Shown here in pieces: positions 22,394 through 32,299 of a DNA stretch of 64,000 nt; positions within the stretch are counted from its first letter, which is position 1; every line of letters starts with the position of its first letter. Under the pieces are notes generated by a model. That model worked only from the letters and a program-made list of their open reading frames with translations. It had not been told where the DNA came from and made no database searches. The position numbers and the translations under genes were made by a program. Source of the stretch: Nageia nagi (taxonomy: Eukaryota; Pinophyta); the NCBI GenBank assembly GCA_050084985.1, contig JBITNC010000001.1:43772001-43836000 (forward strand), read 5' to 3'.

Positions 22394-22702
22394 TTAACTT
22401 TTCATCTTTAGTATCAAATAAATCCTATGTTGATTGACAACAAGTTGTGAATCCCCATATATCTTTATATCTTTGATTTTCAACATTGCAATGGATTTTA
22501 ATCCTAATATGAATGCCTCATACTCAATTATATTATTTATGTAATCAAAACCAAGTTTGTAAGCCATAGGGATTACCTCATTTATGGGAGATACCAAGAT
22601 AATACCTACTCCTACTCCATGGGAGCATTTTGAACCATCAAAATATAGGGTCCAAATAGTGGGTTCATCTTTAGTGAGGAATATGTATTCATCAAGGATC
22701 AA
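22394..22702 (-). pseudogene. Tat-like RNase H domain
   Basis: The open frame of 102 codons reads 'WTLYFDGSKCSHGVGVGIIL', 'GFDYINNIIEYEAFILGLKS' and 'IKIYGDSQLVVNQ'. These are the D, E and D active-site blocks of an RNase H, and all three acidic residues are present. It lies between RT and integrase. I recall RNase H domains of this wording from the Tat branch, where a second, archaeal-type RNase H has been described. I could not tell whether a classical RNase H also survives between 22.75 and 23.4 kb. Confidence 0.8.
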
Positions 22703-22719
22703 GATACCAACAAATTCAT

Positions 22720-24010
22720 GTTGTTGATATCTTTATAGTAGGTCTATATGCTACTAGTAGCATGGATCATTTTTAAATTCAACCAAAAATTCTTCATAGA
22801 TAATTGAATCTCCATTTTGAGGGAATTCATATTTTTGCTTTACAACATTGATATCAAATTCTTGTAGTAGCATTAGCTATTTTGCAAGTCTACCTAATAG
22901 ATGTTGCTTAGCCATAAGGTATTTCAATGGGTTAATAGTTTTATGTAGTGCAATATAATAAATAATGCCTCAATGTTTTAGTAGTGAAGATAATACTATA
23001 GCAAATATTTTCTATAGGAGTGTATCTATTCTCATAGTAAATCAATATTTGCTAGGACAATAAATATTTTTTTCCTTATTTTCTATATCTTTTTGACAAA
23101 TAATTGCCTAATGCATATAATGTGGCTAAGATATGTAAGTAAGTAGGTTTTGAAAAATCCATAGGCACTAGCATAGGAGGATTAAGCAAATATTGTTAGA
23201 TATCCTCAAATGCTTTTTAATAATTTTCATCTCATATAAACTTGACTTCATTTTTGAGCAAATGGGTGAATGGTCTACACTTGTATCCAAGTTGTGAAAT
23301 GAATCTTCTAACTAAATTTATTTTACCTTAGAGGCCCCTTAATTGTTTCAAGTTTTTGGGTGGAGGCATATTAATAATGGATTTAACCTTCATAGGGTCT
23401 ACTTCTATTCCTCAATTAGAAACCATTAATAATTTACCAAAATTAACACCAAATATACCTTTTTGAAGTTTAAGTATTAATTTGTACCTTTGTAAAATGG
23501 TGAATACCTTTTAAAGAGCTTGTAGTGATCTTGTACTTATTTGGATTTGACTAGAATTTTATCAACATATACCTCCACAATCTTATGAACGTGCTCATGA
23601 AAGATGGTGACCATTGCTCTTTGGTATGTAGCTCCTGCATTTTTAAGTCCAAAAGGCATAACTTTCCAACAAAAGTTACCTAAGGGGTACTAAAAGTTAT
23701 TTTATGTTGGTTAGAAGGTTAATTAATATTTGGTTATAGCCAAAAAATCCATCCATAAATAACAATGTATCATAACCAGCTATACTATCAATAATCATAT
23801 CAATAGTAGGTAATAGGAAATCATCTTTTACACAATCATTATTAATATCACAAACATCAATACATACCTAGATTTCACTAGTTGGTTTAGAAATAGGGAC
23901 AATGTTAGCCAACCATTCAAAATAGCCAATTGGTCTTATGAACCCTAGCATTTAAATATTTCTCAATCTCTTTCTTGACTAGTAATACATTACAAGGATG
24001 CATATTTCTT
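22720..24010 (-). pseudogene. Tat-like gypsy reverse transcriptase
   Basis: The N-terminal half is clear near 23,950-23,700: 'GFIRPIGYFEWLANIVPISK', 'VCIDVCDINNDCVKDDFLLP', and 'LLFMDGFFGYNQI' (motif A with its catalytic Asp). Further on 'YAFWT' marks the PFGL-x-NA block, and the region to 23,200 contains the thumb and connection in several frames. The YxDD block is disrupted near 23,550 ('VDKILVKSK' precedes a clean YVDD-like word in another frame). Overall it is a normal gypsy RT decayed by stops and small indels. Confidence 0.75.
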
Positions 24011-26339
24011 GTTTTTGTTTGATTGGCTTGGGTCCCTCTTTCAATGGTAAATTATGCATAATAAATGAAGGATATAAACCTAGCATATCATCAAAATACC
24101 AAGCAAAATACTTAGAGTATTCAATGAATTTAGTTTTGTACCTTTCTTGTTGTGGGGGAGGTGGGGTTGCTCCAATTTGTATCCATATTTCATCATGTAA
24201 AGTGCCAATATTGATGCATAGTCAACTCCTCTTATGGAAATGTAATATTTGTTTTCTTTTATAGTAAGGAGGGCAATTCTTCCATGCTTTGTATGTCATC
24301 CATAGTGATCTAATGATTGAACCTTAATACTTCATGAAAATTGATCTCTTTGACCAAAATAAGGATATTCATTAAGAATATAATTGCTTGGTGTTTCTCA
24401 TTACATTTGGGCAATTCTAAGTGTGCCCTAAGTATTCAAGAAGATCATCATCCATACTAAAATAGTAAATTCAATATGTATAGAATTATCAATCCATGTA
24501 TCTACATCAATATCATCTAATAACTCTATCAAATTGCAATCTTTATCAAATTTAATAGGAACCCATTTTTGTTGTACTTGACTATCACTACCTAAGCTTA
24601 TTTTCATCATTTGAGCCTTATAAGTATCAAGGAAATTAGGTATTCCTTGTTTAGATTTTTCTAAACCCCCCTTTGTATTTATAATTTTGAACCATATACT
24701 TATGAACAAATGAAGAGGAAAACATCTTACCCATCAGATAAGGCAAAGTAAGATTGGTCACTATCTTCATCATTGTCACATCTCTAATGGTTTATTGCAG
24801 TATTACATGCCACTAGCAGCCTTTAATGGCTAAAATTTTTAGCCATCCCAAATCTTTGATGGATGCAAATAGGTCCATGTCATCAATTATGTAGGTTTCC
24901 ATACCTATCTTTGTGATATGGACCTATTTTTCTATAGTTTCCCCTAGTGTAGGATATTTCATGGGTTCTATATCATATCATGGTGGTAACATGGTAAGAT
25001 ATTCAAAATAAACAATATTATAGAGTGCATATGGTTTAGAATCCCCTATGAATATATGTACTTCACCTTGAAATTTAACTTTAATCTTCCATGTAATGTG
25101 GATGGTATTGCATCCATATCATGAATCCAAGATCTTCCTAATAATATCTTATATGATAACTTGGACTCTACAACTAAAATTGTATTGCTATAGTCTTGAC
25201 ACCTGTAGTAATCAGAATAATACATATTACCAATGGTTTCTTTAATGAGCTATCATAGGCTCTAATTATGAAAGTAGCTACTTCTAACAGAGGGATTTAT
25301 AACACTTTTTGATTTTAATTGAATCAAAAAATGATTAGAGCATACATTTATAGCTGATCCATTATTTACTATTATTCATTTAACTTCCCATCCATCAACC
25401 ATAGGTCTAATATATAAAGTTGAACATTCATTTAACAATTTTTGATTAAGCTTTTCAGATTTCTAAAAATAAATAGCATCACATTCCTTAATGGTTCTAA
25501 GTTTCTCAAAAAATATAGTAGCTAAAATATTAGTAGAGACAATATCATTTTTAAACAAGGCATATAATATATCCCTATGAACTTGAGAACTAGAAATAAG
25601 ATCATATAAACTAATTTTTATAGTTGTATTTTTCAATTGATCAATCATGCTATAAAATTTAGGATCAAGTGGAATACTTGTTCCATTGTGACTAGATTTG
25701 GAATATGCCATGGGTGTTCTCTTTGTAAGTTAGCAAAAAAGGATAGTATTGATTATAGGTCCTTGGTTGGTAAGGCTTTCATTAATTTTGTACCTTCTCT
25801 ATTCAACAAGCTCCAATATTATTATCTTTAATGTATTATAAAAATTTGTAGCATGCCCTTTTCTTTAATGGTAAGTGCAGTAAGCATCAAAGCATCCCAT
25901 GGGGGTTTTATTATCTTGAGAAGAGCATTCAAGGGGATGCAACAATCCTTTTTTATTATATCCCTCAAAATAATGCATGTTTATATAGAGAATTTATATG
26001 AATTCTCTTTTGTAGTAATTGACCTTTGCAATGTTGGAGGAGAAGTAGGTATATCCACCATATGTACTGGTTTGTCATTTTTCTTTGCATATATTTTATG
26101 ATTATCTTTAACAAAAGGGTTAGGTGAATACTTAAGTTCACCTAAAGCTAATAATACCTTCTCTTTTTACAATAAATGTTGAACAAGTATATTGAAATCT
26201 ATATCCTTAGTGCTAGGAGCATGCAAATGAAGAACATGTATAATAGATTCATGAAAAAATAGCACAAATTTCATTCTCATCTAATTTGCTTTGAATAGAT
26301 TATCATACCTTTTTGAAGTGTAGAATATACTCATATAGG
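24011..26339 (-). pseudogene. Tat-like protease and linker region
   Basis: Between gag and RT the minus strand keeps pieces of the protease region. The open frame 25,463-25,711 includes 'PLDPKFYSMIDQLKNT' and 'ISLYDLISSSQVHRDIL', a block I recall just before gypsy protease in this group. At about 25,165-25,075 'SYKILLGRSWIHDMDAIPS' and 'TLHGRLKLNF' form the post-protease linker (LGR-x-WIH). The frame 24,428-24,709 is the acidic spacer before RT. The protease active site itself (usually D-x-G-S/A) was not found intact. Long noncoding-looking parts occur between these pieces. Confidence 0.6.
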
Positions 26340-26700
26340 GTTTCATTACTTCCTTATCAAAGTGTGCATAATTTAGACACATTACTTTGCTCCTTGATAT
26401 TGTGCTTATATTCATCCATAAATTCTTTGACTAAGGTCTTGAATGAACCAATCAAATTACTAGGAAGAACATAGAACCAATTACTAGAATCCCCTTTTAG
26501 ACTCCTTGGGAAGAATTTTACCATCAATCTCTCCTCTGATCCTAACTTCACCAAGTGCTCCTCCTGAAAGCTAATGAGATGTTGTTTGGGATCTTTTTAG
26601 CTACTAAATATCTTGAACTTTGGGGTCCTATGGTCAGGTGGTATGGGAAAATTATAGATGTCATTTATCAAGGGTGAAGTGAAGATGCCATTATATTCAT
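26340..26700 (-). pseudogene. Tat-like gypsy gag fragment
   Basis: The open frame 26,357-26,554 and its upstream extension read 'DPKQHLISFQEEHLVKLGS', 'KFFPRSLKGDSSNWFYVLP' and 'SFKTLVKEFMDEYKHN', a typical retrotransposon gag capsid core (FPxSL-x-G-x-A-x-x-WF). Gag packs RNA into virus-like particles. The N-terminal part would lie beyond the LTR element inserted at 26,764. Confidence 0.75.
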
Positions 26701-26957
26701 ATTGAATTTGTGATTGTATGATATTAGAATACCTAGCTTGGAATGTAGGACCAGATGCTAAACTATTGGAAATTGTAATGTAATATTGTGTAATATTTAT
26801 TATGTAATATTTTTCTTTAATGTAAATTCATTTAATGTTTAAAGTATCTTTAGATACCTTAAAGTATTAAAAGAATAAAAATAGAAAGAGAAATAAATAT
26901 AAAAACACCTTTAACCTTATTCTTGGGTAAAAAAAAAGTTAAAAGGTGGTTAGTTCT

Positions 26958-26966
26958 TATAAATAG
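26958..26966 (+). promoter_or_regulatory. LTR TATA box (B)
   Basis: TATAAATAG, the same box as in the family-A LTRs. In the 3' LTR it lies at 31,199-31,207. It is followed after one base by the inverted repeat GAGGTACTCCTC. Confidence 0.65.
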
Positions 26967-27081
26967 AGAGGTACTCCTCTCATTATGTAACTATATTAAA
27001 CTTGATCAAGCATGGTAATGCTTGTCTTGAGAATTTGTAGGAGAGTTTATCTTTTGAGAAAGTAATAGAATGATGGTTCAA

Positions 27082-27115
27082 AGTGGATGTACTCCTAGGA
27101 GATAAAGGAACCACT
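27082..27115 (+). promoter_or_regulatory. Conserved LTR hairpin (B, 5' copy)
   Basis: AGTGG and CCACT ends are kept, with ATGTACTCCTAGGAG inside. It lies 124 nt below the TATA box, almost the same distance as in family A. Confidence 0.55.
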
Positions 27116-27237
27116 ATACATCACGTGTTATCTTTTGTGTGATTATTTCTTACCTTTTCTAGATGGATGAATGGCACATTCTTGTTGAAAAACTCCAAGG
27201 AGATCTTGGTTATATGGAATCCTTATTTTCCATGAAG

Positions 27238-27249
27238 TGTATAAGAGCC
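27238..27249 (+). promoter_or_regulatory. Primer-binding site, initiator-Met-tRNA type
   Basis: The sequence TGTATAAGAGCC, just after the LTR, differs at two or three positions from the copia-type PBS (TGGTATCAGAGCC), which pairs with the 3' end of initiator tRNA-Met. Confidence 0.6.
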
Positions 27250-27539
27250 ATTCTTGGAGTCTTGTTCAACAAACTTGAAGGTCCATTCCTCTTCTCTATC
27301 CATCAAATGTTGAGGTAAAAAGATTTGAAGGTATAATCTACCTCTTCTTGTTAGATTTTTTGCTTTTATCACAGTCTAGTAAAATTTGATTAAAAAATAT
27401 GTTAGTTCAATTTTTACTATGCATTATTTTTTTATTACAAGTTTTTAGTTGGAATTTTTTGATAAAATTACTTAATGTGTAGTAATAATATGCAAAATTT
27501 GGATAAATTTGCTTAGAATGATTATTATAGCTTAAAATT

Positions 27540-27790
27540 GCAAGTTTTTATTTAGTATAGAAAAAGTTAAAAGTCTTGCAATTTTTTGTTTTTACAACAT
27601 TGCTATAATCCTATTGTACTTTTTTTTTTTTACAATAAGTTTGTAAAAATTAATGTGCATGCAAGTTTTTATTTAGTATAGAAAAAGTTAAAAGTCTTGC
27701 AATTTTTTTGTTTTTACAACAATGCTATAATCCTATTGCACTTTTCTTTTTCTTTTTCTTTTCAATAAGTTTTAAAAAATTAATGAGCAT
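27540..27790. repeat. Tandem duplication, 121 bp period, in family B
   Basis: Both units start 'gcaagtttttatttagtata', continue 'gaaaaagttaaaagtcttgc' and 'acaatgctataatcctattg' (one base variable), and end 'aattaatg(t/a)gcat'. The second unit differs by a C/T-tract expansion. A third, partial copy of the end of the unit occurs at about 30,375-30,410. Confidence 0.9.
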
Positions 27791-28050
27791 GCATGATTTC
27801 ATGCATACAAAATTTGGTTGCATACCAAATCTGGTTGCATGCAATTGGGTTCCATGCAAAATCTATTTTAAAAATAATAATAAAAAAAGTCTATTATTTT
27901 TTTTAGTTGCAATTTTTTTTTCTAATTGCAATTTAAAAAAAGAAGAAGCATACATTATTGCATGCATGAGAAACAAAAAAGGAAAGAAAAGAAAAAAGCA
28001 TGCATTATTGCATGCATGAAAAAAAAATCATGCATTAATGCATGCATCAT
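27786..28050. repeat. Cluster of GCATGC/CATGCATG palindromes
   Basis: More than ten words of the form ATGCATGC, GCATGCAT or GTTGCATGCAA occur in about 265 bp, many around 'tgcattattgcatgcatga' and 'atgcattaatgcatgcatca'. Plant RY elements bound by B3-domain factors have the core CATGCA(TG). No gene lies next to the cluster. Confidence 0.8.
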
Positions 28051-29927
28051 AACCTATTAAAAATAAAGGAAAAGTTAAAAAAAAAAGTTTTCTTTTAAAA
28101 ACAAGGTAATTCAAGTGCATGATAAGTTTGTACTAACCTTTTATTTTCTCTAATATAATTTCAGTGAAAATCCTTGTAAGAAAAACAACAACAAAAGAGG
28201 CTAAGCTTTTTTTTCTAAAAAAAAAAAGAAAAGTAAAAGATTTTAAAAAGGGGAAAACTTTTTAAAAAAAGGCATGTTACCCATTTTTAGCACATGGGAT
28301 ATGGATTTTTCTATAAAAAAAAAATGGCAATGGTTTTCTAAAAAGTAAACATTCCTGTTGTATTATCCTATATTTATCAATTTTTGCCATGTGGTAGTAT
28401 GTGCTAACATCAATTTTTAATATTTTGGTAAAGTATTCAAATACAAATGATACTAGTTGGTTAAACTTAACATGGGCAAAATTTCATTTTCTCACTTCAT
28501 GAAAAGGAATGTGATCTTTCCTAATTTTTCTAAATCCTATATGAAAATTATAACTTTGATCTATTTTTTAATAGTTTTAATAGCTTTTTTAAGTAATAAT
28601 GGTGCAAATATAGTATTTGATAAGTAAGTATCAAAATATTTTCTTAAAGTTTTTGGATAAATGTTTAAGGTAAAATATTATGATAATTTGCAAATCATAT
28701 GACTTGCTTGGTATTTTTTTTAAAAAAATGATCAAAGTAATTTACAAAGCAATTAATTGCAACCATTATTGTGCAATCATTTTTTGCAAGTATTGCAATT
28801 TCTTTTAATGTTGGATATATAAAACCAATTTAATTGATAACATTAATTGATAATGTCCAATATATTGATAATTAAATTTGCACAATGTTAAAATAGAAAC
28901 TTGTGGATGTGCATTATGAAAATTTATCTAATTTTTATGCACTATCCTTTGGTTACAAATTAAGATTAATTTATATTACATAAAGATTTATTATGTGCAT
29001 TGAACTATGAATTGGTATTTGTTATATCAATGGTTAATATGGAAATTTTTGAACCTTCAAAATAATAATGTTATGCACATCGTTTGAAGTTAAAGTTCAT
29101 GTAAGCTTTCTTCAAACATTACTATCCTCATTAATTATGCACATTCTTGTTGGAGTAGAGTTTATAAACTTACTCAACATTAGAATTATTATGCATTAAT
29201 CCTTCATTTTTTTGTTTATGCACTTTGATTAATATATTTGTTGGAGTGAAACATTTTTAAATTTTTTTCACAAGTCTTATTAAGGATATTGATAATGCAA
29301 TATTAATCTTGATTTAGAAAGGAAGTGTACAAGTACCTTTGATAAATCTACATTTTTCTCTACATGTGTAGAGTTTTTTGTAATATGCTTCAATTTCTAT
29401 GAAGTTACCCTAAGGGGAGTAAAATCTAAGTATACTTTCATATTTTTGGAAGAATATCCATGTTGATGGATTATACCACATTGCTAGAAAAAATATAAAA
29501 TCCAAGCATCTTTTTATCAAGAAATAAATTTTTTGATGGAACTTTATGTTTATTTTCTATCAAAATAAGACTTCATTGATAAATTTGTCCTCAAGAAGGA
29601 GTGAAGTAATTCTTAATTCATCCTTAGGAGAGTTGTGATTATAAGTACTGGCTTCGCATATTCATGATGACTTATAAGGCACTATTTTTCACATTTTACT
29701 TCCATGTTGGGAAGTTAGATCCATGATGATGGATTGCTTGCCACATTGCTTCTTGTAGTGTATGGAGTGGTTAAAAAGGTTTTCCCTTCTCTATAACTAC
29801 ATTATTGGAGTGGTTAAAAAAGTTCATCCTTCTTCACATTACAACATTTTATGGAAAAATGCATCTTTTTTAGATGAATGCTACTTGTTTTCATCATATA
29901 CATCTTAACTAGTAGCATGGTTAAGAT

Positions 29928-30105
29928 GACATATTGACTTACTTTTGGCAAACTCAAGTTTATTTATTATGGCATCTTGACTTACTCTTGGTAAATTTAA
30001 AGTTATTTATTATAGCATCTTGACTCACTCTTGGTAAAGTCATATTTATTTATTGTGACATCTTAGCTCACTATTGGTAAAGTTAAGTTTATTTAGTATG
30101 TGGCT
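29928..30105. repeat. Four-unit tandem array, about 43 bp
   Basis: Units follow the pattern 'gcatcttgacttactctt' plus 'ggtaaa' and 'agttatttatta', with 'gacat', 'gcatc', 'gcatc' and 'acatc' as successive starts. Copies differ at several positions. Confidence 0.85.
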
Positions 30106-30229
30106 TATAAATATTGACTTTGTGTTTGGTCAAGTTTTCATGTGTAGTTTAAAAATCTAAACTTTTGGTTTAGTTCTATTATTTTTTGATCATTTGTGAC
30201 ATAGTTAAGTTAACATGGTCACATAAGTA

Positions 30230-31036
30230 TTTCTTTGGTGAAGTTGTCATGAAGGGGAAGAATTAAATTATAAAATATTTTACTATGATGACATCTTCAT
30301 ATACCCTTAACAAATACAGAATAATTATATAAAATAAAAAAATACAAATAAACACAAAAATTAAAAATCAATTTTTTTTACAATAAGTTTGTAAAAATTA
30401 ATGTGCATGCATGATTTTATGCATGCAAAATTTAATTGCATACCAAATCTGGTTGCATGCAATTGGATTCTATGCAAAATCTATTTAAAAAAAATAGAAA
30501 ATAATCTATTACTTTTTTTAAAATAGATTTTGCATGAAACCCAATTGCATGCAACCAGATAAAAAAAGTCTATTATTTTTTTATCATTGGTTAAGAATGC
30601 ATTAATATCACTTGGTTGATTGTGAATATGTGATGACTTAGTATATTTGATCAATTTATGGATGACATATATCTTATATGTGTATATATGATGTATCTAG
30701 TTGATTTTATTTTTTAAGCTACTTGTAGCTTGCAAGTTCTTCTTGAGATTACAGATTACTTTAGGTATGCAAGCTCATGGAGGCTTTTCATATCAACATA
30801 TTTTTGAATAATTACTCTTGTATAAAGAAACTATTTTTTTATTAATGATTTTATTGTAAAATCATTTTTTAAAATGGTTAAGTAGTTGAGCCATTGTAGA
30901 ACTATCTATAATCTATTACTTTCTCAAAAATGTAAAAAGTTCTTATCTCCACTTGTATCTCTTATAGGAGAACTCTCTCTTACTTTCTCTCTCTTTGTCT
31001 TTTCAACTTTCTACCTAATTTTACATTAAGAGGGAG
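30230..31036 (+). other. Copia-type 3' noncoding module of family B
   Basis: It shares landmarks in the same order with the family-A 3' region: 'gatgac..cttca', 'gcttgcaagttctt' with 'gagatta', 'gtaaaaagttctta' with 'ctccacttgtatctctta', 'ggagaactctct' and then 'ttacattaag' with a purine run before the LTR. This supports descent from a copia element that lost its coding part. Confidence 0.65.
30447..30560. repeat. Palindrome with 40-bp arms
   Basis: Left arm 30,447-30,486 starts 'atctggttgcatgcaattgg'. Right arm 30,521-30,560 is its reverse complement, ending 'caattgcatgcaaccagat', with a few mismatches. The spacer is 34 bp. The left arm itself is also a direct copy of 27,824-27,865. The transcript would fold into a long hairpin. 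Confidence 0.9.
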
Positions 31037-31475
31037 TGTTAGAAATTGTAATGTAATATTATGTAATATTGTTTTCAATGTAAATTCACTTAATACTTAA
31101 AGTATCTTTAGATACCTTAAATCAACAGATGAATAAATATAGAAACACCTTTAACCTTACCCTTGGGTAAAAAAAATGTTAAAGGATGGGCTAGTTCTTA
31201 TAAATAGAGAGGTACTCCTCTCATTATGCAACTTGATCAAATTTGATCAAGTATGGTAATGCTTGCCTTGAGAATTGTAGAAGAGTTATCTTTTGAGAAA
31301 GTAATAGAATGATGGTTCAAAATGGATGTACTCCTAAGAGATGGAGGAACCACTATATATTGTGTGTTATCTTTTATGTAATTATTTTTTACCTTTGGTA
31401 GATGTATGAATGGTACATTCTTCTTGAAAAAACTCCAAGGAGATCTTAGTTATATGGAATCTTTCAATTCCATCA
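31037..31475 (+). repeat. Family B 3' LTR
   Basis: It starts TGTTAGAAATTGTAATG directly after 'aagagggag' (polypurine tract 31,028-31,036) and ends CA near 31,474. It has a TATA box at 31,199-31,207. The hairpin at 31,321-31,354 has one outer-stem mismatch (AATGG) but a good inner stem. Confidence 0.85.
31321..31354 (+). promoter_or_regulatory. Conserved LTR hairpin (B, 3' copy)
   Basis: AATGGATGTACTCC is followed by TAAGAGAT, GGAG and GAACCACT. The inner CTCC/GGAG pairing is intact. Confidence 0.55.
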
Positions 31476-31706
31476 TGAACTACCTGAACTGTTCATTATT
31501 GCTATTTGTTTTTACATTTCAATAATGTTCATATTCAATTCCCTAAGGTGAGGTACAATATGCTCCATTTCCATGCTGCTAACATCCTAAGAATAGTAAT
31601 AGACACTATTAATGATGTAGATTTGATACAAAGGTTTCACAAGGTCTTGCTAAAAGGGGTAGACGAATCAAATAGAAGGGTTCACCAAAATTTAGACCTA
31701 AAATAA
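31476..31706 (-). other. Leader of the Tat-like element
   Basis: This lies between the nested insertion and the 5' LTR. On the minus strand, shortly after the LTR, 'TTTTGGTGAACCCTTC' is a possible PBS, but the primer tRNA was not identified. The plus-strand frame 31,506-31,706 is probably spurious. Confidence 0.45.
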
Positions 31707-32299
31707 TGCATATAATTATTTATGAGGGTTAATTAATGCATTATTGGTTACTTTATTTTATTGATATGTTTATCTTAAATATGGCAATAATAGATAACAA
31801 AAAGATACTTATGTTCATTTGAATCATATATTTATTATATTAAAGGTAACATGTATAAAGGATGAGCATAAATTCATTTGACTGCATGTCATTAGTACCC
31901 TAAAAGAGGTACACTATTAGCAATCTAAAATAAGTAATATAACATATGCAATCAAGAATGTAGCAATGAGCAAATGAAAGAATCATCAAGTAGCAAACAT
32001 AAGGTATAACTTACAAATAATATTTATGCATAACAGAATGATGTAACATGTGCTAGAATCTCTCTAGAGTCCTCATATTCATTTTTCTATAAGGTTTATG
32101 GTCATAAATTGAATCATTCATATATGATACAAGTTTATATGAGTTTGATCTTTTTTACCTCTTTTACATGCCAAAGGGTCCACTAGACATATTACATAGC
32201 TTTGATACGAATTTGGGTATTATTTAATCCCTTTTCATATAATACATCATTGAGGATCTAAAATAAATTATTTAATAAATAATAATTCATTTTTAGGCA
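31707..32299 (-). repeat. Probable 5' LTR of the Tat-like element
   Basis: This ~593-bp repeat matches 10,083-10,707 in the same orientation at most positions, including 'taataaataataatt', 'acatgtgctaga' and 'tccactagacatattacata'. On the minus strand it starts TGCC and ends TGCA. Its position just upstream of the gypsy leader supports the LTR call. Confidence 0.6.

Larger units (their letters stand above)
26764..27232 (+). repeat. Family B 5' LTR
   Basis: It aligns with 31,037-31,475 over nearly its full length, including 'aaagtatctttagatacctt', 'taaacacctttaacctta' (variant) and 'agagaggtactcctctcatta'. It starts TA instead of TG and ends CA. It has a TATA box at 26,958-26,966 and a conserved hairpin at 27,082-27,115. 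Confidence 0.85.
27250..30229 (+). other. Family B internal region, noncoding
   Basis: This holds a 121-bp tandem duplication, a cluster of CATGCATG palindromes, a 43-bp tandem array and a 40-bp-arm palindrome (at 30,447-30,560, just beyond), listed separately. Two further stretches (29,395-29,430 and 29,580-29,620) resemble the pol-end/3' noncoding junction of the copia elements ('aaggggag' with 'gtgaagt'-like words). The frame 27,708-28,019 is a low-complexity chance product. Confidence 0.6.
26764..31475 (+). mobile_element. Non-autonomous LTR retrotransposon, family B, nested in the Tat element
   Basis: Two direct repeats of about 440-470 bp (26,764-27,232 and 31,037-31,475) flank 3.8 kb that encodes no recognisable retrotransposon protein. 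A PBS follows the left LTR, and a purine tract with TGTT precedes the right one. Flanking 5-mers TAAAC (26,759-26,763) and TGAAC (31,476-31,480) match at four of five positions. The 3' noncoding part (about 30,230-31,036) resembles that of the copia elements in this window. The element is therefore a copia-derived, protein-less type (LARD-like) that would need a helper. Confidence 0.8.
21313..32299 (-). mobile_element. Tat-like Ty3/gypsy element split by a nested LTR element
   Basis: Minus-strand order from the right: 5' LTR (31,707-32,299), leader (31,476-31,706), then an insertion (26,764-31,475), then gag, protease linker, RT, RNase H of the WTLYFDGS type, and integrase ending near 21,313. 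The LTR lies where a minus-strand 5' LTR should be once the insertion is removed. The 3' LTR is not recognisable below 21.3 kb. Domain wording (LGR-x-W-I-H linker; RNase H with YFDGS and NNI-x-EYEA) fits the Tat/Athila branch from memory. Confidence 0.7.

Noticed and set aside
26700-26763. Exact target duplication of the family-B element
   Set aside because: Only four of five bases match between TAAAC and TGAAC, and the LTR ends are not certain to the base, so I do not claim it as proven.
27708-28019. 103-codon frame in the family-B interior
   Set aside because: It is low complexity (poly-Phe, poly-Lys) and lies over T and A tracts and a duplication, so it is not a gene.
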